Shown here in pieces: positions 26,828 through 35,496 of a stretch of DNA of 64,000 bases (positions within the stretch are counted from its first letter, which is position 1; every line of letters begins with the position of its first letter). The translations under genes and the position numbers were made by a program. The notes beneath the pieces are model-generated. The model had not been told where the DNA came from. It saw only the letters and a list, made by a program, of their open reading frames with translations, and did no database searches. Source of the DNA: B73-G16 sp964611295 (GTDB lineage: Bacteria > Desulfobacterota > B13-G15); the NCBI GenBank assembly GCA_964611295.1, contig CAZSWV010000002.1:1-64000 (forward strand), in the 5' to 3' direction.

Positions 26828-27829
26828 ATGGTAGGTGAAGTTGAAAGGAAGATAATGGCTATCCTTAGGGTCTTAAAGGATGCGGATGGTCCCCTAGGGG
26901 CCCGTGCCATCTCGGAGAAATTGAAGGAGGAAGGGGTTTATTTGACCGAAAGGGCTGTGCGATATCACCTGAAGATCATGGACGAGAGGGGATGGACGGC
27001 GCTTGTAGGTCGACGAGATGGCAGGGTGGTGACCGAGTTGGGCCTTAGGGAACTTGAAAATGCCCGGGTTAGGGACAAGGTAGGGTATGTCCTTACCAAG
27101 ATCGAAGCCTTGGCCTTTATGACCTCTTTTGACCTCGAAAAGGGCAAAGGCACAATTCCTGTAAACCTTTCCCTTGTTCCAGAGAAGAGGTTAGGGGATG
27201 TTTTAAAGGCCATGAAGTTGGCCTTTAAGGCCGGTCTATGTGTCAGCGAGAGGATAAAGCTGGTTTGGCCTGGTGAAAAAGTTGGGACTTTTCGCGTCCC
27301 TGAGGGGAAAGTGGGGGTGTTTACTGTTTGCAGCATAGTCATAAATGGGGTGCTACTTAAGGCTGGTGTGCCCATGGATTCCAAATTTGGCGGGATCCTC
27401 CAATTAAGTGGAGGAAAGGCCTTACGGTTTGTGGAGTTGATCCATTATGCGGGCTCTTCCCTTGATCCTTCAGAAGCCTTCATAAGGGCGTCGATGACTT
27501 CGGTGAGGGAGGCTGCAAAGACGGGAAATGGCAACGTCCTGGCCAATTTCCGGGAAATCCCAGCGGTATGTAAGCAGGTGGTGGAAGACTTGTTAGCTGG
27601 ACTTAAGGGGGTCGGGATAGGAGGGGTGATAGCCTTAGGCAAAGTAGGCGAGGACGTATGTGAAGTGCCTGTCGAAAGGGGCAAGGTGGGGATGGTATTA
27701 CTTGGAGGGCTCAACCCCATTGCTTGTGCCCACGAAATGGGGATTCCTACGGAGAACAAGGCTATGGCTATGGTCATGTCTTATGAAGAGATGGTCCCAT
27801 TGGACGATTACCTTTCAAAAATAAATTGA
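26828..27829 (+). CDS. nrpR: NrpR-type nitrogen repressor
   Basis: NrpR is the 2-oxoglutarate-responsive repressor of nitrogen genes in methanogens and also occurs in some bacteria. The 333-residue protein has an N-terminal winged helix (about residues 1-80; ISEKLKEEGVYLTERAVRYH). One NrpR (DUF128) effector domain follows (KVGVFTVCSIVINGVLLKAG, GLCVSERIKLVWPGEKVG, LNPIACAHEMGIPTENKA). Many archaeal versions have two effector domains; this one has one. The start at 26828 lacks a strong ribosome binding site. It is cotranscribed with the FMN protein 12 bases downstream and has its own predicted operator. Confidence 0.88.
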   Translation: MVGEVERKIMAILRVLKDADGPLGARAISEKLKEEGVYLTERAVRYHLKIMDERGWTALVGRRDGRVVTELGLRELENARVRDKVGYVLTKIEALAFMTSFDLEKGKGTIPVNLSLVPEKRLGDVLKAMKLAFKAGLCVSERIKLVWPGEKVGTFRVPEGKVGVFTVCSIVINGVLLKAGVPMDSKFGGILQLSGGKALRFVELIHYAGSSLDPSEAFIRASMTSVREAAKTGNGNVLANFREIPAVCKQVVEDLLAGLKGVGIGGVIALGKVGEDVCEVPVERGKVGMVLLGGLNPIACAHEMGIPTENKAMAMVMSYEEMVPLDDYLSKIN

Positions 27830-27841
27830 GGAGGTGGAGAC

Positions 27842-29419
27842 ATGAACTTACACAGGCCAAACGCAAACGATGCAACTCAAACTGCAAATCGGTCTCGCAA
27901 CGTTGCACCTAACTCTGGATTATGTTCGCGATGCATAGATGGCTGCACTGGGTTTTGTGAGGTCTTCAAAGCCTCATTTAGGGGGAGAGAGGTCATTTAC
28001 CCGAGTCCTTTCGGCCTGATAACAGCAGGTGCTGATAAGGAGTATCCTGTTGATTACTCTCATTTGCAGATCCAAGGTTATGCATCAGGGGCAAAGGGGA
28101 TTGAGGAGGCTGACCCAGATCATGCTATCTTTCCAGCTGTGGATACCACTACGTCCTATGGTTACCATTATAAAGTTGTGATGAAGCTTCCCATCTTTAC
28201 AGGTGCCCTTGGTTCTACCGATATAGCGCGAAGAAACTGGGAGCATTTCGCAGTTGGAACTGCTATATCTGGCATAAGCATAGTCTGCGGTGAGAACGTC
28301 TGTGGTGTGGATCCTCAAGCGGAGTTTAAGAACGGCAAGGTCGTAGAATCCCCTGAGATGAGGAGGAGAGTAGAGCTTTACAAGAGGTGGCATGAAGGAT
28401 ACGGTGACATCCACGTGCAGTTAAACGTAGAAGACACGCGCATGGGTGTCGCCGAATACGTGATAGAAAAGCTAGGGGTTGAAACCATAGAACTTAAGTG
28501 GGGACAAGGAGCCAAGTGCATAGGAGGCGAGATAAAGGTGGAATCTTTGGAAAGGGCCCTTGAACTCCAGCGGCGCGGATATATAGTGACGCCAGATCCA
28601 TCTCTACCAGCGAATCAGGAGGCTTTTCGCAAGGGGGCTTTGAAGGCCTTTGAAAGGCATTCGAGGCTTGGGTTCATAGAGGAAGAAGCCTTTTACAAGG
28701 AAGTGGAAAGGTTGAGGAGGCTGGGGGCAAAGCGTGTGACCTTGAAGACAGGAGCTTACAGCATGGTGGAGTTGGCAAAAGCCTTGAAGTGGGCTTCAAG
28801 GGCAAGGCTGGATCTCGTTACTATCGATGGAGCAGGTGGTGGCACGGGTATGAGCCCTTGGAGGATGATGAACGAATGGGGCATCCCTACTTTCTACCTC
28901 CAAGCACTTACCTACGAGTTCTGCCAGAAACTTGCCTCACGAGGGGAATGGGTTCCCGATATAGCTATCGCAGGTGGCTTCTCTACCGAAGACCACGTTT
29001 TCAAGGTGATCGCTATGGGTGCCCCGTGGGTCAAAGCCGTATGTATGGGAAGGGCCTTGATGATACCAGGAATGGTGGGTAAGAACATCGGCGAATGGCT
29101 AAAACAAGGTAAGCTTCCGAAAAACGTGGCAGAATACGGTAACACCGTAGAGGAGATCTTCGTATGCTATGAGACCCTTAGGGAAAAATACGGAGACCAA
29201 ATAAAGGAGATACCCCTTGGGGCAATCGCCATCTACACCTTCTGCGACAAGATAAAAGTAGGACTCCAACAACTAATGGCAGGTTCCCGTAACTTCAAAA
29301 TATCCACCATATCCCGCAAAGACCTAATGGCCCTTACACGAGAAGCTGCCGAAATATCAGGCATTCCCTACGTCATGGAGGCTCAGAGGGAAGAAGCAGA
29401 AAGGATCCTTGAAAGTTAA
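27842..29419 (+). CDS. Glutamate synthase-like FMN domain protein (second copy)
   Basis: A 525-residue FMN-barrel protein related to the synthase domain of GltB (LKWGQGAKCIGGEI, LVTIDGAGGGTGMSPWRMMN, IAIAGGFSTEDHVFKVIAMG). Near its N-terminus a cysteine cluster (CSRCIDGCTGFC) may hold an iron-sulfur centre. It differs strongly from the protein at 18119-19636, carries no ferredoxin pair, and has no amidotransferase partner here. It may be ammonia-dependent or act on another substrate. Placement under the nrpR promoter argues for a nitrogen-related role. Ends just before a strong terminator. Confidence 0.8.
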   Translation: MNLHRPNANDATQTANRSRNVAPNSGLCSRCIDGCTGFCEVFKASFRGREVIYPSPFGLITAGADKEYPVDYSHLQIQGYASGAKGIEEADPDHAIFPAVDTTTSYGYHYKVVMKLPIFTGALGSTDIARRNWEHFAVGTAISGISIVCGENVCGVDPQAEFKNGKVVESPEMRRRVELYKRWHEGYGDIHVQLNVEDTRMGVAEYVIEKLGVETIELKWGQGAKCIGGEIKVESLERALELQRRGYIVTPDPSLPANQEAFRKGALKAFERHSRLGFIEEEAFYKEVERLRRLGAKRVTLKTGAYSMVELAKALKWASRARLDLVTIDGAGGGTGMSPWRMMNEWGIPTFYLQALTYEFCQKLASRGEWVPDIAIAGGFSTEDHVFKVIAMGAPWVKAVCMGRALMIPGMVGKNIGEWLKQGKLPKNVAEYGNTVEEIFVCYETLREKYGDQIKEIPLGAIAIYTFCDKIKVGLQQLMAGSRNFKISTISRKDLMALTREAAEISGIPYVMEAQREEAERILES

Positions 29420-29442
29420 AGTTACTTGTTAAGTTTTTTGGC

Positions 29443-29481
29443 AAAAAGGGGAAGGCCTGTTAAAGTGGCTTTCCCCTTTTT
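29443..29481 (+). terminator. Rho-independent terminator after the nitrogen island
   Basis: A 15-bp stem (29443-29457 with 29467-29481, one G-T pair) with a 9-base loop ends in a run of T. It closes the nrpR operon and implies that recG translation begins downstream of it. Confidence 0.85.
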
Positions 29482-29503
29482 GTTTCGGTATAAACTTAAA
29501 GGT

Positions 29504-31882
29504 GTGAGGGAGGTATTGGAAAAGTTGTATAGACCTATTGAGTTCGCCTTGAGGCGGGAAGGGAACTTGCGTCAGTTAAAGGGCCTTGAGCGGTTTTTCT
29601 TGGTGGGCACAGAGGAGCTTGAAAAGTTTGTGGAGGCTCGGGAATTGAAGGGGCTTATCGAAAGGCTAAGGGAGCTCTTTAGGGGTTTTGACCAAAAGGG
29701 GGATCAGGAGAAGAAGAGGGCCGTAGTTGAAGCAAAGGTTATCTTGGAGGAGATCGGTAACCGTTTGGGAGGGCAAGAGAAGGTCGACCTATGGAGGATT
29801 CCCTTAAGTGAGGTGAAAGGAGTAGGGCGTAAGACCTATGAACTCTTAAAACGGAAGGGGCTTTTCACAGTTGGGGATGCCTTGTGGAACCTACCCATAC
29901 GTTATGAGGACAGGAGGGAATTGAAAAAGTTCTTTCAATTAGTCCCAGGAGAGTGGGCGACAGCAGTGGGAAAGGTCCTGGCTATAAACGAGGTCACCTA
30001 TCCTAAAAGCAGGCGCAAGGTTCTAGAGGTGCTAATAGGAGACGATACGGGCTTTTTGACGGCTAAGTGGTTCCAAGGGTGGGACTATCTTAAAAAGGTC
30101 CTTAAGATAGGCACAAAGGTGGTCTTTTCGGGGGAGATAAAGGGCTTTGGGGATCAGAAAGAAGTCTTACATCCTGACCTTGAAGTGCTAGATGAGGAGG
30201 GTGATCTGAGCATCCATTTCGGGAGGATAGTCCCAGTTTATCCTTCTTCTGAAGGCCTAAAGCAGAAGAGGATGCGCTCTATAATGTACGAAGTGGTTTC
30301 ACGATTTGCGCACAAGGTAAGGAGTGCGGTTCCTTTCGAAGTGGAATTGAGATGTGGTCTTTTGCCCTTGGACAAGGCCTTACAGGAGGTCCATTTCCCT
30401 TCAGATCCAAAGCAATTGGAGAACCTAAGGCGTGGGGTGTCACCTTATCATCAACGGCTTGCCTTTGAGGAGCTTTTCTTGCTGGAGTTGGCATTGGCCT
30501 TAAAAAGGCAAGAGGTCAAAAGGGCCAAAGGGATATCCATGCGCATAGAAGGCGTAGAGATGCTAGACGAATTCATAAAAGGCCTCCCTTTCACATTGAC
30601 TGAGGCCCAACGGCGGGTCCTTGAGGAGATCAAACAAGACCTTTCGAAGCCATATCCTATGTATCGATTGTTGCAAGGCGATGTAGGTAGCGGTAAAACC
30701 GTGGTGGCCCTGGCAGCTTCGGTCATTTGTATAGCCAATGGTTACCAAGTAGCCATGATGGCTCCTACGGAGATATTGGCCGAACAACATTTCCAGACCG
30801 CTAAGGAGTTTCTGTCACCTCTGGGGGTAAAGGTGGCGATTTTGACCTCGCGTATAAGGGGAGTGGAAAGGAATGTGTTGCTTGGAGATATAGCCCTAGG
30901 GGAAGTAGGGGTTATAGTTGGAACCCATGCCCTTATACAGGAAGAGGTGCGTTTTAAGAAACTCGGACTCGTCATTGTGGATGAACAGCATAGGTTTGGG
31001 GTGCTACAGAGGGCCAAGTTGTATCAGAAAGGGGAGATGCCGCATTTACTTGTCATGACGGCTACCCCTATACCGAGAACCTTAGCCATGACCCTTTATG
31101 GAGATATGGAGGTTTCGATAATAGACCAAATGCCTCCCCATAAGGCCTCGATTGAGACCCTATTGTTCTGGGAGGAAGAGGCAGAGAAGGCCTATGAGAT
31201 ATTAGCCAAAGAGGTCCGAAAAGGGCGCCAAGCCTATGTTATCTACCCCTTGATAGAGGAATCCGAGCAACTTGACCTTAAAAACGCAAAAGAGGGGGCT
31301 AGGAACCTTTCTAAGAGATACCCTGAATTCAAAGTGGCCCTTATACATGGACGCATGCGCCAAGAAGAAAAAAACAGGATAATGGAGTCCTTCAGGAGGG
31401 GAGAGATACAGGTCTTGGTATCCACTACCATTGTAGAAGTAGGTATAGACGTACCGAACGCCACTGTGATCCTTGTCGAAGAGGCCCAAAGGTTCGGACT
31501 CGCACAGTTACACCAATTGAGAGGTAGGGTGGGGAGGGGGGCTTATAGTTCCTATTGCTTACTTGTGGCAAGGGGGAATTTAACAGAAGAGGCCAAAAGG
31601 AGGCTTAAGGTGATGGAGGAAACTAACGACGGCTTCCGTATAGCAGAAGAGGACCTCGCCATAAGGGGACCAGGGGACATTATGGGCATAAGACAGTGGG
31701 GACAGATGAAGTTCAAAGTAGCAGAACTACCGAGGGACTTGAGGCTTTTACTTTTGGCAAGAAGGGAGGCCTTTAGGCTGATAAAGGAGGATCCCACCCT
31801 TGATTCCCCTCATTACAGGCAGCTAAAAGAACTGGTCATGCAAAAATGGGGTGAGAAATTGGATTTAGCAACCATAGGTTGA
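29504..31882 (+). CDS. recG: ATP-dependent DNA helicase RecG
   Basis: RecG remodels stalled forks and branched DNA. It has the N-terminal helical extension found in thermophile RecG proteins, then the wedge domain. SF2 helicase motifs follow: LLQGDVGSGKTVVALA (Walker A), VDEQHRFGV (DEQH), MTATPIPRTLAMT and the C-terminal LRGRVGRGAYSSYC. The frame is open to a TTG at 29426, but that would read through a perfect terminator hairpin. I therefore take the GTG at 29504 (about 792 residues); TTG codons at 29516 and 29525 after GGGAGG are alternatives. Confidence 0.93.
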   Translation: MREVLEKLYRPIEFALRREGNLRQLKGLERFFLVGTEELEKFVEARELKGLIERLRELFRGFDQKGDQEKKRAVVEAKVILEEIGNRLGGQEKVDLWRIPLSEVKGVGRKTYELLKRKGLFTVGDALWNLPIRYEDRRELKKFFQLVPGEWATAVGKVLAINEVTYPKSRRKVLEVLIGDDTGFLTAKWFQGWDYLKKVLKIGTKVVFSGEIKGFGDQKEVLHPDLEVLDEEGDLSIHFGRIVPVYPSSEGLKQKRMRSIMYEVVSRFAHKVRSAVPFEVELRCGLLPLDKALQEVHFPSDPKQLENLRRGVSPYHQRLAFEELFLLELALALKRQEVKRAKGISMRIEGVEMLDEFIKGLPFTLTEAQRRVLEEIKQDLSKPYPMYRLLQGDVGSGKTVVALAASVICIANGYQVAMMAPTEILAEQHFQTAKEFLSPLGVKVAILTSRIRGVERNVLLGDIALGEVGVIVGTHALIQEEVRFKKLGLVIVDEQHRFGVLQRAKLYQKGEMPHLLVMTATPIPRTLAMTLYGDMEVSIIDQMPPHKASIETLLFWEEEAEKAYEILAKEVRKGRQAYVIYPLIEESEQLDLKNAKEGARNLSKRYPEFKVALIHGRMRQEEKNRIMESFRRGEIQVLVSTTIVEVGIDVPNATVILVEEAQRFGLAQLHQLRGRVGRGAYSSYCLLVARGNLTEEAKRRLKVMEETNDGFRIAEEDLAIRGPGDIMGIRQWGQMKFKVAELPRDLRLLLLARREAFRLIKEDPTLDSPHYRQLKELVMQKWGEKLDLATIG

Positions 31883-31907
31883 TAGGGTCTGAAGTTTGTG
31901 ATATCTT
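31879..31907 (+). promoter_or_regulatory. Promoter upstream of enoyl-CoA hydratase operon
   Basis: TTGATA (31879-31884), a 17-base spacer and TATCTT (31902-31907) lie at the recG stop codon. They are suitably placed to drive the hydratase-activator-ftsY-smpB genes. Moderate match to consensus. Confidence 0.45.
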
Positions 31908-31937
31908 TCTCAAAAACCATTAGAAGGGAGGATTAGC

Positions 31938-32711
31938 ATGGCGTATCAAAACATCATTTATGAGGTCAAAGATGAAGTAGCACGGATTGTGATCAATCGT
32001 CCTCCGTACAATGTGTTGGATATCCCTACCATGAGGGAGATGGTGGAGGCCTTAAGGGATGTCAAAGCCAAGGAAGGAACTCTTAAGGCCCTCTTGATAA
32101 CTGCTTCGGGTGATAAGGCCTTTTGTGCCGGTGTGGACGTCAAGGACCATATGGGGGACAAAATGGAGGAGATGCTTGAGGTGTTCCACGCTATTTTCAG
32201 GGTGATGGCTACTTTGGAGATACCGACTGTTGCTGCTGTAAGGGGGCATGTGTTGGGTGGGGGATGTGAGGTTATGATGTTCTGTGACATGGTCATAGCC
32301 AGTGAGTCAGCTAAAATAGGCCAACCGGAGATAAAGGTTGGAGTTTATCCACCTGTAGCTGCCGCTTATCTGCCTAGGATAATAGGGATGAAGAAAGCAA
32401 TGGAGCTTATCCTTACAGGTGATACCATTTCTGCACAGGAGGCGGAAAGGATTGGCTTAGTCAACCTTGTGGTCCCCGATGACAAGTTCGAGGAAGAGGT
32501 GGAGCGTTTTTTGAAGAGGCTTACTGAGAAAAGCTCGGTGGTCCTCAGGATGACAAAACGTGCCATTATGGCTGGTATGTCTGGGGATTTCGAGACAGGG
32601 CTACAAAACTCCGAGTTCATCTATAAGAACGCCCTTATGAAGACCGAAGATGCCAATGAAGGTCTCCAGGCCTTCTTGGAGAAGAGGCAGCCGCAATGGA
32701 AGGGAAGGTAG
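31938..32711 (+). CDS. Enoyl-CoA hydratase/isomerase family protein
   Basis: A 257-residue crotonase-fold enzyme. The oxyanion-hole segments are present (KAFCAGVDVKDH and RGHVLGGGCEVMMFCD), with the acidic residue region GQPEIKVGVYPP. The sequence resembles dienoyl-CoA hydratases associated with benzoyl-CoA degradation as much as ordinary fatty-acid hydratases, so the exact substrate is open. It overlaps by 16 bases the activator of a 2-hydroxyacyl-CoA dehydratase or benzoyl-CoA reductase, which suggests anaerobic CoA-ester chemistry. Confidence 0.85.
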   Translation: MAYQNIIYEVKDEVARIVINRPPYNVLDIPTMREMVEALRDVKAKEGTLKALLITASGDKAFCAGVDVKDHMGDKMEEMLEVFHAIFRVMATLEIPTVAAVRGHVLGGGCEVMMFCDMVIASESAKIGQPEIKVGVYPPVAAAYLPRIIGMKKAMELILTGDTISAQEAERIGLVNLVVPDDKFEEEVERFLKRLTEKSSVVLRMTKRAIMAGMSGDFETGLQNSEFIYKNALMKTEDANEGLQAFLEKRQPQWKGR

Positions 32712-33478
32712 TTGCTGGTATAGATGTGGGCTCCCTCACGACCAAGGCCGTCATCTACGACCAACAAAAGGGCATAAGAGGTTATGCGATCTTGCTTACT
32801 GGAGGTTCGGGATATGAGGCTGCAGTATCCTCTTTCGATCAGGTCTTGAGGTTTTGTAAGTTGAAAAGGGAGGACGTGGCCTCAGTGGTTGCCACTGGTT
32901 GTGGGCGGGGCCTTGTCGACTTTGCCTCAAAGAAGGTTACAGAAATCACCTGCTTGGCTAAAGGGGTGAACTACCTTTTCCCTCAAGCTCGCACAGTGAT
33001 AGATATAGGTGGTCAAGATACTAAGGTCTTAAAGATAAACGGAAACGGCAGGGTGTTGGAATTTGATATGAACGACAAGTGCGCGGCTGGTACAGGACGT
33101 TTTCTGGAAGTAATGGCCAAGGCCTTAGGGGTAGAACTCGACAAAATGGGGGAGAGGTCCCTCAAGGCCAATAAAGGTATTTCTATATCGAGTATTTGCA
33201 CGGTCTTTGCCGAAAGCGAGGTGATATCGCTGGTAGCACAAGGCGAGACAGTAGAGGAGATCCTTCATGCAGTTCACAAGGCAGTGGCTAAGAGGACTGC
33301 GGCCCTTTTAGAAAGGATCGGTGGGCCTGTACCTGAGGTTGTCATGGCCGGAGGGGTGGCTAAAAACGTGGGCGTGGTTAAGGCCCTTGAAGATGAACTA
33401 GGCCTTCCCTTGATGGTCTACCATGAGCCGCAGATAGTTTGTGCCCTTGGTGCAGCCCTTATCGCCCTAGCGGAGTAA
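32696..33478 (+). CDS. 2-hydroxyacyl-CoA dehydratase / benzoyl-CoA reductase activator (HgdC/BadG family)
   Basis: An ASKHA-fold ATPase that injects a low-potential electron into radical dehydratases or benzoyl-CoA reductases. The 260-residue protein has the phosphate loop GIDVGSLTTKAVI and DIGGQDTKVLKI. The two cysteines that bridge a [4Fe-4S] cluster between subunits are in NDKCAAGTGRF and SSICTVFAESE. Single-domain length fits HgdC-like activators. The client dehydratase subunits are not in this window. Confidence 0.92.
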   Translation: MEGKVVAGIDVGSLTTKAVIYDQQKGIRGYAILLTGGSGYEAAVSSFDQVLRFCKLKREDVASVVATGCGRGLVDFASKKVTEITCLAKGVNYLFPQARTVIDIGGQDTKVLKINGNGRVLEFDMNDKCAAGTGRFLEVMAKALGVELDKMGERSLKANKGISISSICTVFAESEVISLVAQGETVEEILHAVHKAVAKRTAALLERIGGPVPEVVMAGGVAKNVGVVKALEDELGLPLMVYHEPQIVCALGAALIALAE

Positions 33479-33482
33479 GAAG

Positions 33483-34409
33483 GTGGTCTTTCAGAAGCTT
33501 GTTCACGGACTTGAGAAGACTAGAAAAGGCCTTATCGACAGGCTAAGGGCGATATTACGTCCTGAAGAACCCATACGCGAGGAGACGTGGCTGGAATTAG
33601 AAGAGATCCTGATCGAAGCAGACTTAGGTATCAAGACTACGAGCGAAATCATAACCCAGGCCAGGAGTATCTGCCAAAAAAGAAGGATTGGGGATCAGGA
33701 AGGGATTTACGCGGTGATAAAGGAGATAGTCCTCGAATTACTTAAGCCATGTGCTAGTCCTTTTCGTTTGAAAGATGGAAAAGTCCCTACTGTGGTTTTG
33801 GCTTTGGGTGTCAACGGGGTAGGGAAGACCACTACCTTAGGTAAGATAGCCCATCGATTTGTCTCACAGGGGAAAAAGGTCATGATAGCCGCAGCTGATA
33901 CCTTTAGGGCTGCTGCTATAGAGCAATTGGAGTTAATAGCGCATAAGGCTGGGGCTGTCCTTATAAAACACAAAGAGGGAGCAGATCCTGCGGCGGTGGC
34001 CTTTGATGCCTTAACCTCGGCGAAGGCTAGGGGTTTTGACCTTCTTCTTATCGATACCGCTGGAAGGCTTCATACAAAAGGAGGCCTTTTGGAAGAGTTG
34101 AAAAAGGTAAAAAGGGTCCTTAGAAAGCTTGACCCTGAAGCTCCGGATGAAACCCTTTTGGTGCTTGACGCTACTACCGGGCAGAACGCCCTCGTTCAAG
34201 CTCGGACCTTTCAAGAGGCCCTAGGTGTTACGGGTATAGCCTTGGTTAAATTGGACGGTACAGCCAAGGGGGGGATAATAGTTGCCGTTGCAAAGGAGTT
34301 GGGTATACCCATAAGGTATATAGGGATAGGTGAGGACCTTGATGACCTTGAGGAATTTGTCCCAGAGGTCTTCGTAGATGCCCTTTTCACTAAAAACCAA
34401 GTTTACTGA
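33483..34409 (+). CDS. ftsY: Signal recognition particle receptor FtsY
   Basis: The SRP receptor GTPase that docks ribosome-nascent chains at the membrane. The 308-residue protein has the short NG form without a long acidic A domain. GTPase motifs are GVNGVGKTTTLGKIA, DTFRAAAIEQLE, LIDTAGRLH and LVKLDGTAKGG. GTG start 4 bases after the preceding stop. Confidence 0.96.
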   Translation: MVFQKLVHGLEKTRKGLIDRLRAILRPEEPIREETWLELEEILIEADLGIKTTSEIITQARSICQKRRIGDQEGIYAVIKEIVLELLKPCASPFRLKDGKVPTVVLALGVNGVGKTTTLGKIAHRFVSQGKKVMIAAADTFRAAAIEQLELIAHKAGAVLIKHKEGADPAAVAFDALTSAKARGFDLLLIDTAGRLHTKGGLLEELKKVKRVLRKLDPEAPDETLLVLDATTGQNALVQARTFQEALGVTGIALVKLDGTAKGGIIVAVAKELGIPIRYIGIGEDLDDLEEFVPEVFVDALFTKNQVY

Positions 34410-34426
34410 ACGGATACCGATACTCC

Positions 34427-34894
34427 ATGGGTAAGGACGAAAAAGGGACAAAGAAGATAGTGGCCCAAAACCGTAGGGCCTATAGGGATTACTGGATCGA
34501 GGAGACTTTGGAGGCAGGCATTGTCTTACAGGGGTCAGAGGTAAAGGCCTTAAGGGAAGGCAGGGTGAACATCCAGGACGGTTATGCCCAGGTAGAAGGA
34601 GGCGAGGTTTTCCTTTTGAACGTCCACATAAGCCCTTATGCCCATGGCAATTACTTTAACCATGATCCCTTGAGGCCAAGGAAGCTCTTGCTTCACAAAC
34701 GCGAGATAAAGCGGCTGATAGGTAAGGTCCAACAGAGGGGTTATACCCTCATACCCTTGAGTATATATTTCACAAGGGGTAAGGCAAAGGTAGAACTTGC
34801 CTTAGCCAAGGGCAAAAAGCTTTATGATAGGCGAGAGGAGTTAAAGAGGAAAATAATGGAAAAGGAATTCGAAAGGGGATATAGGAGGAGTTAA
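34427..34894 (+). CDS. smpB: SsrA-binding protein SmpB
   Basis: SmpB delivers tmRNA to stalled ribosomes. The 155-residue protein has NRRAYRDYWIEETLEAGIVL, GSEVKALREGRVNIQDGYA and the basic C-terminal tail (YDRREELKRKIMEKEFERGY). The tmRNA gene begins 50 bases downstream, a natural functional pair. Confidence 0.97.
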   Translation: MGKDEKGTKKIVAQNRRAYRDYWIEETLEAGIVLQGSEVKALREGRVNIQDGYAQVEGGEVFLLNVHISPYAHGNYFNHDPLRPRKLLLHKREIKRLIGKVQQRGYTLIPLSIYFTRGKAKVELALAKGKKLYDRREELKRKIMEKEFERGYRRS

Positions 34895-34901
34895 GTCCTT
34901 T

Positions 34902-34931
34902 CTTGAAAGGTCCTTAAAGGGAGGCTAAACT
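34902..34931 (+). promoter_or_regulatory. Promoter of ssrA
   Basis: TTGAAA (34902-34907), 18-base spacer and TAAACT (34926-34931). The expected start lies just in front of the mature 5' end of tmRNA at 34945. Confidence 0.5.
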
Positions 34932-34944
34932 TAAATTAGCAAAA

Positions 34945-35297
34945 GGGGGCGAATGGGTTTCGACGGGGGTAGGGAGAAAGGGAAGCGCATGCCGAGGTCC
35001 CACTCCTCGTTAAACAGTGGGGCAAACACAAGTGCCGACTCGTATGAGTACGCTTTGGCCGCTTAATTGATCGGCCAACGTCCTGCGGGATTTGCCCGTA
35101 GGTCCCGTTAGGGCGTCAGAGAATACGGGCTTGGTCCTTGCTAAGGCTCATAGGCAAGGACGACGCCTTTATGAGCTAGTCCTTATGGTTTCCTGCCTGT
35201 GGGGACCATAGGGGCGAAAGTTAAACACAGGCTAAGCATGTAGGGCTTCCTTTCAAACTACTCTCGGACGCGGGTTCGATTCCCGCCGCCTCCACCA
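34945..35297 (+). ncRNA. ssrA: tmRNA
   Basis: The 5' end GGGGGCGAATGGGTTTCGAC and the 3' end (GGTTCGATTCCCGCCGCCTCCACCA in two parts: T-arm 35271-35287 and acceptor with encoded CCA to 35297) are diagnostic. The acceptor arms GGGGGCG and CGCCTCC pair over 7 positions. The tag reading frame runs 35022-35063 with stop TAA (35064-35066) and encodes ANTSADSYEYALAA, ending in the usual ALAA degradation signal. Single-piece (not permuted) tmRNA. Confidence 0.97.
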
Positions 35298-35349
35298 ATT
35301 TTATAAGTTGTTCCTTAAGCCAATCCAAATCATTCACTCTTTAGTGGTC

Positions 35350-35380
35350 CCACCGTTTGAATCTTAGCGGTGGTAATTTT
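35350..35380 (+). terminator. Probable tmRNA terminator
   Basis: CCACCG (35350-35355) pairs with CGGTGG (35368-35373) across a 12-base loop, followed by TAATTTTT. Loop bases 35357-35367 also have a perfect 11-base complement at 35449-35459, so an alternative longer-range pairing exists. Confidence 0.5.
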
Positions 35381-35403
35381 TGCCTTTTGGGGAGGAGCTG
35401 ATC

Positions 35404-35496
35404 TTGGAAAAGATGGGGCGAGAAAAAAACTCCTATCTGTTGAGGAAACTAAGATTCAAGCTTAGGGGTTCTATGGAAAGGAAGGTGCTGGTTTAG
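35404..35496 (+). CDS. Possible 30-residue basic peptide
   Basis: A TTG-initiated frame after GGGGAGG encodes 30 residues rich in Lys and Arg (internal LLRKLRFKLRG). After the stop, the same frame continues for 14 codons encoding FFLFLVGFFQSL-like hydrophobic residues. It may therefore be the decayed 5' end of a membrane protein gene rather than a peptide gene. Lies in the decayed zone between tmRNA and the DUF1003 gene. Low confidence. Confidence 0.2.
   Translation: MEKMGREKNSYLLRKLRFKLRGSMERKVLV

Noticed and set aside
29426..29503. N-terminal extension of RecG from TTG 29426
   Set aside because: It would require translating through a perfect 15-bp terminator hairpin with a T-run.
35349..35460. 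Possible CRISPR repeat pair because of repeated CTAAGATTCAA in inverted form
   Set aside because: Only one inverted pair, no regular spacing and no further copies; it is a hairpin or chance, not an array.
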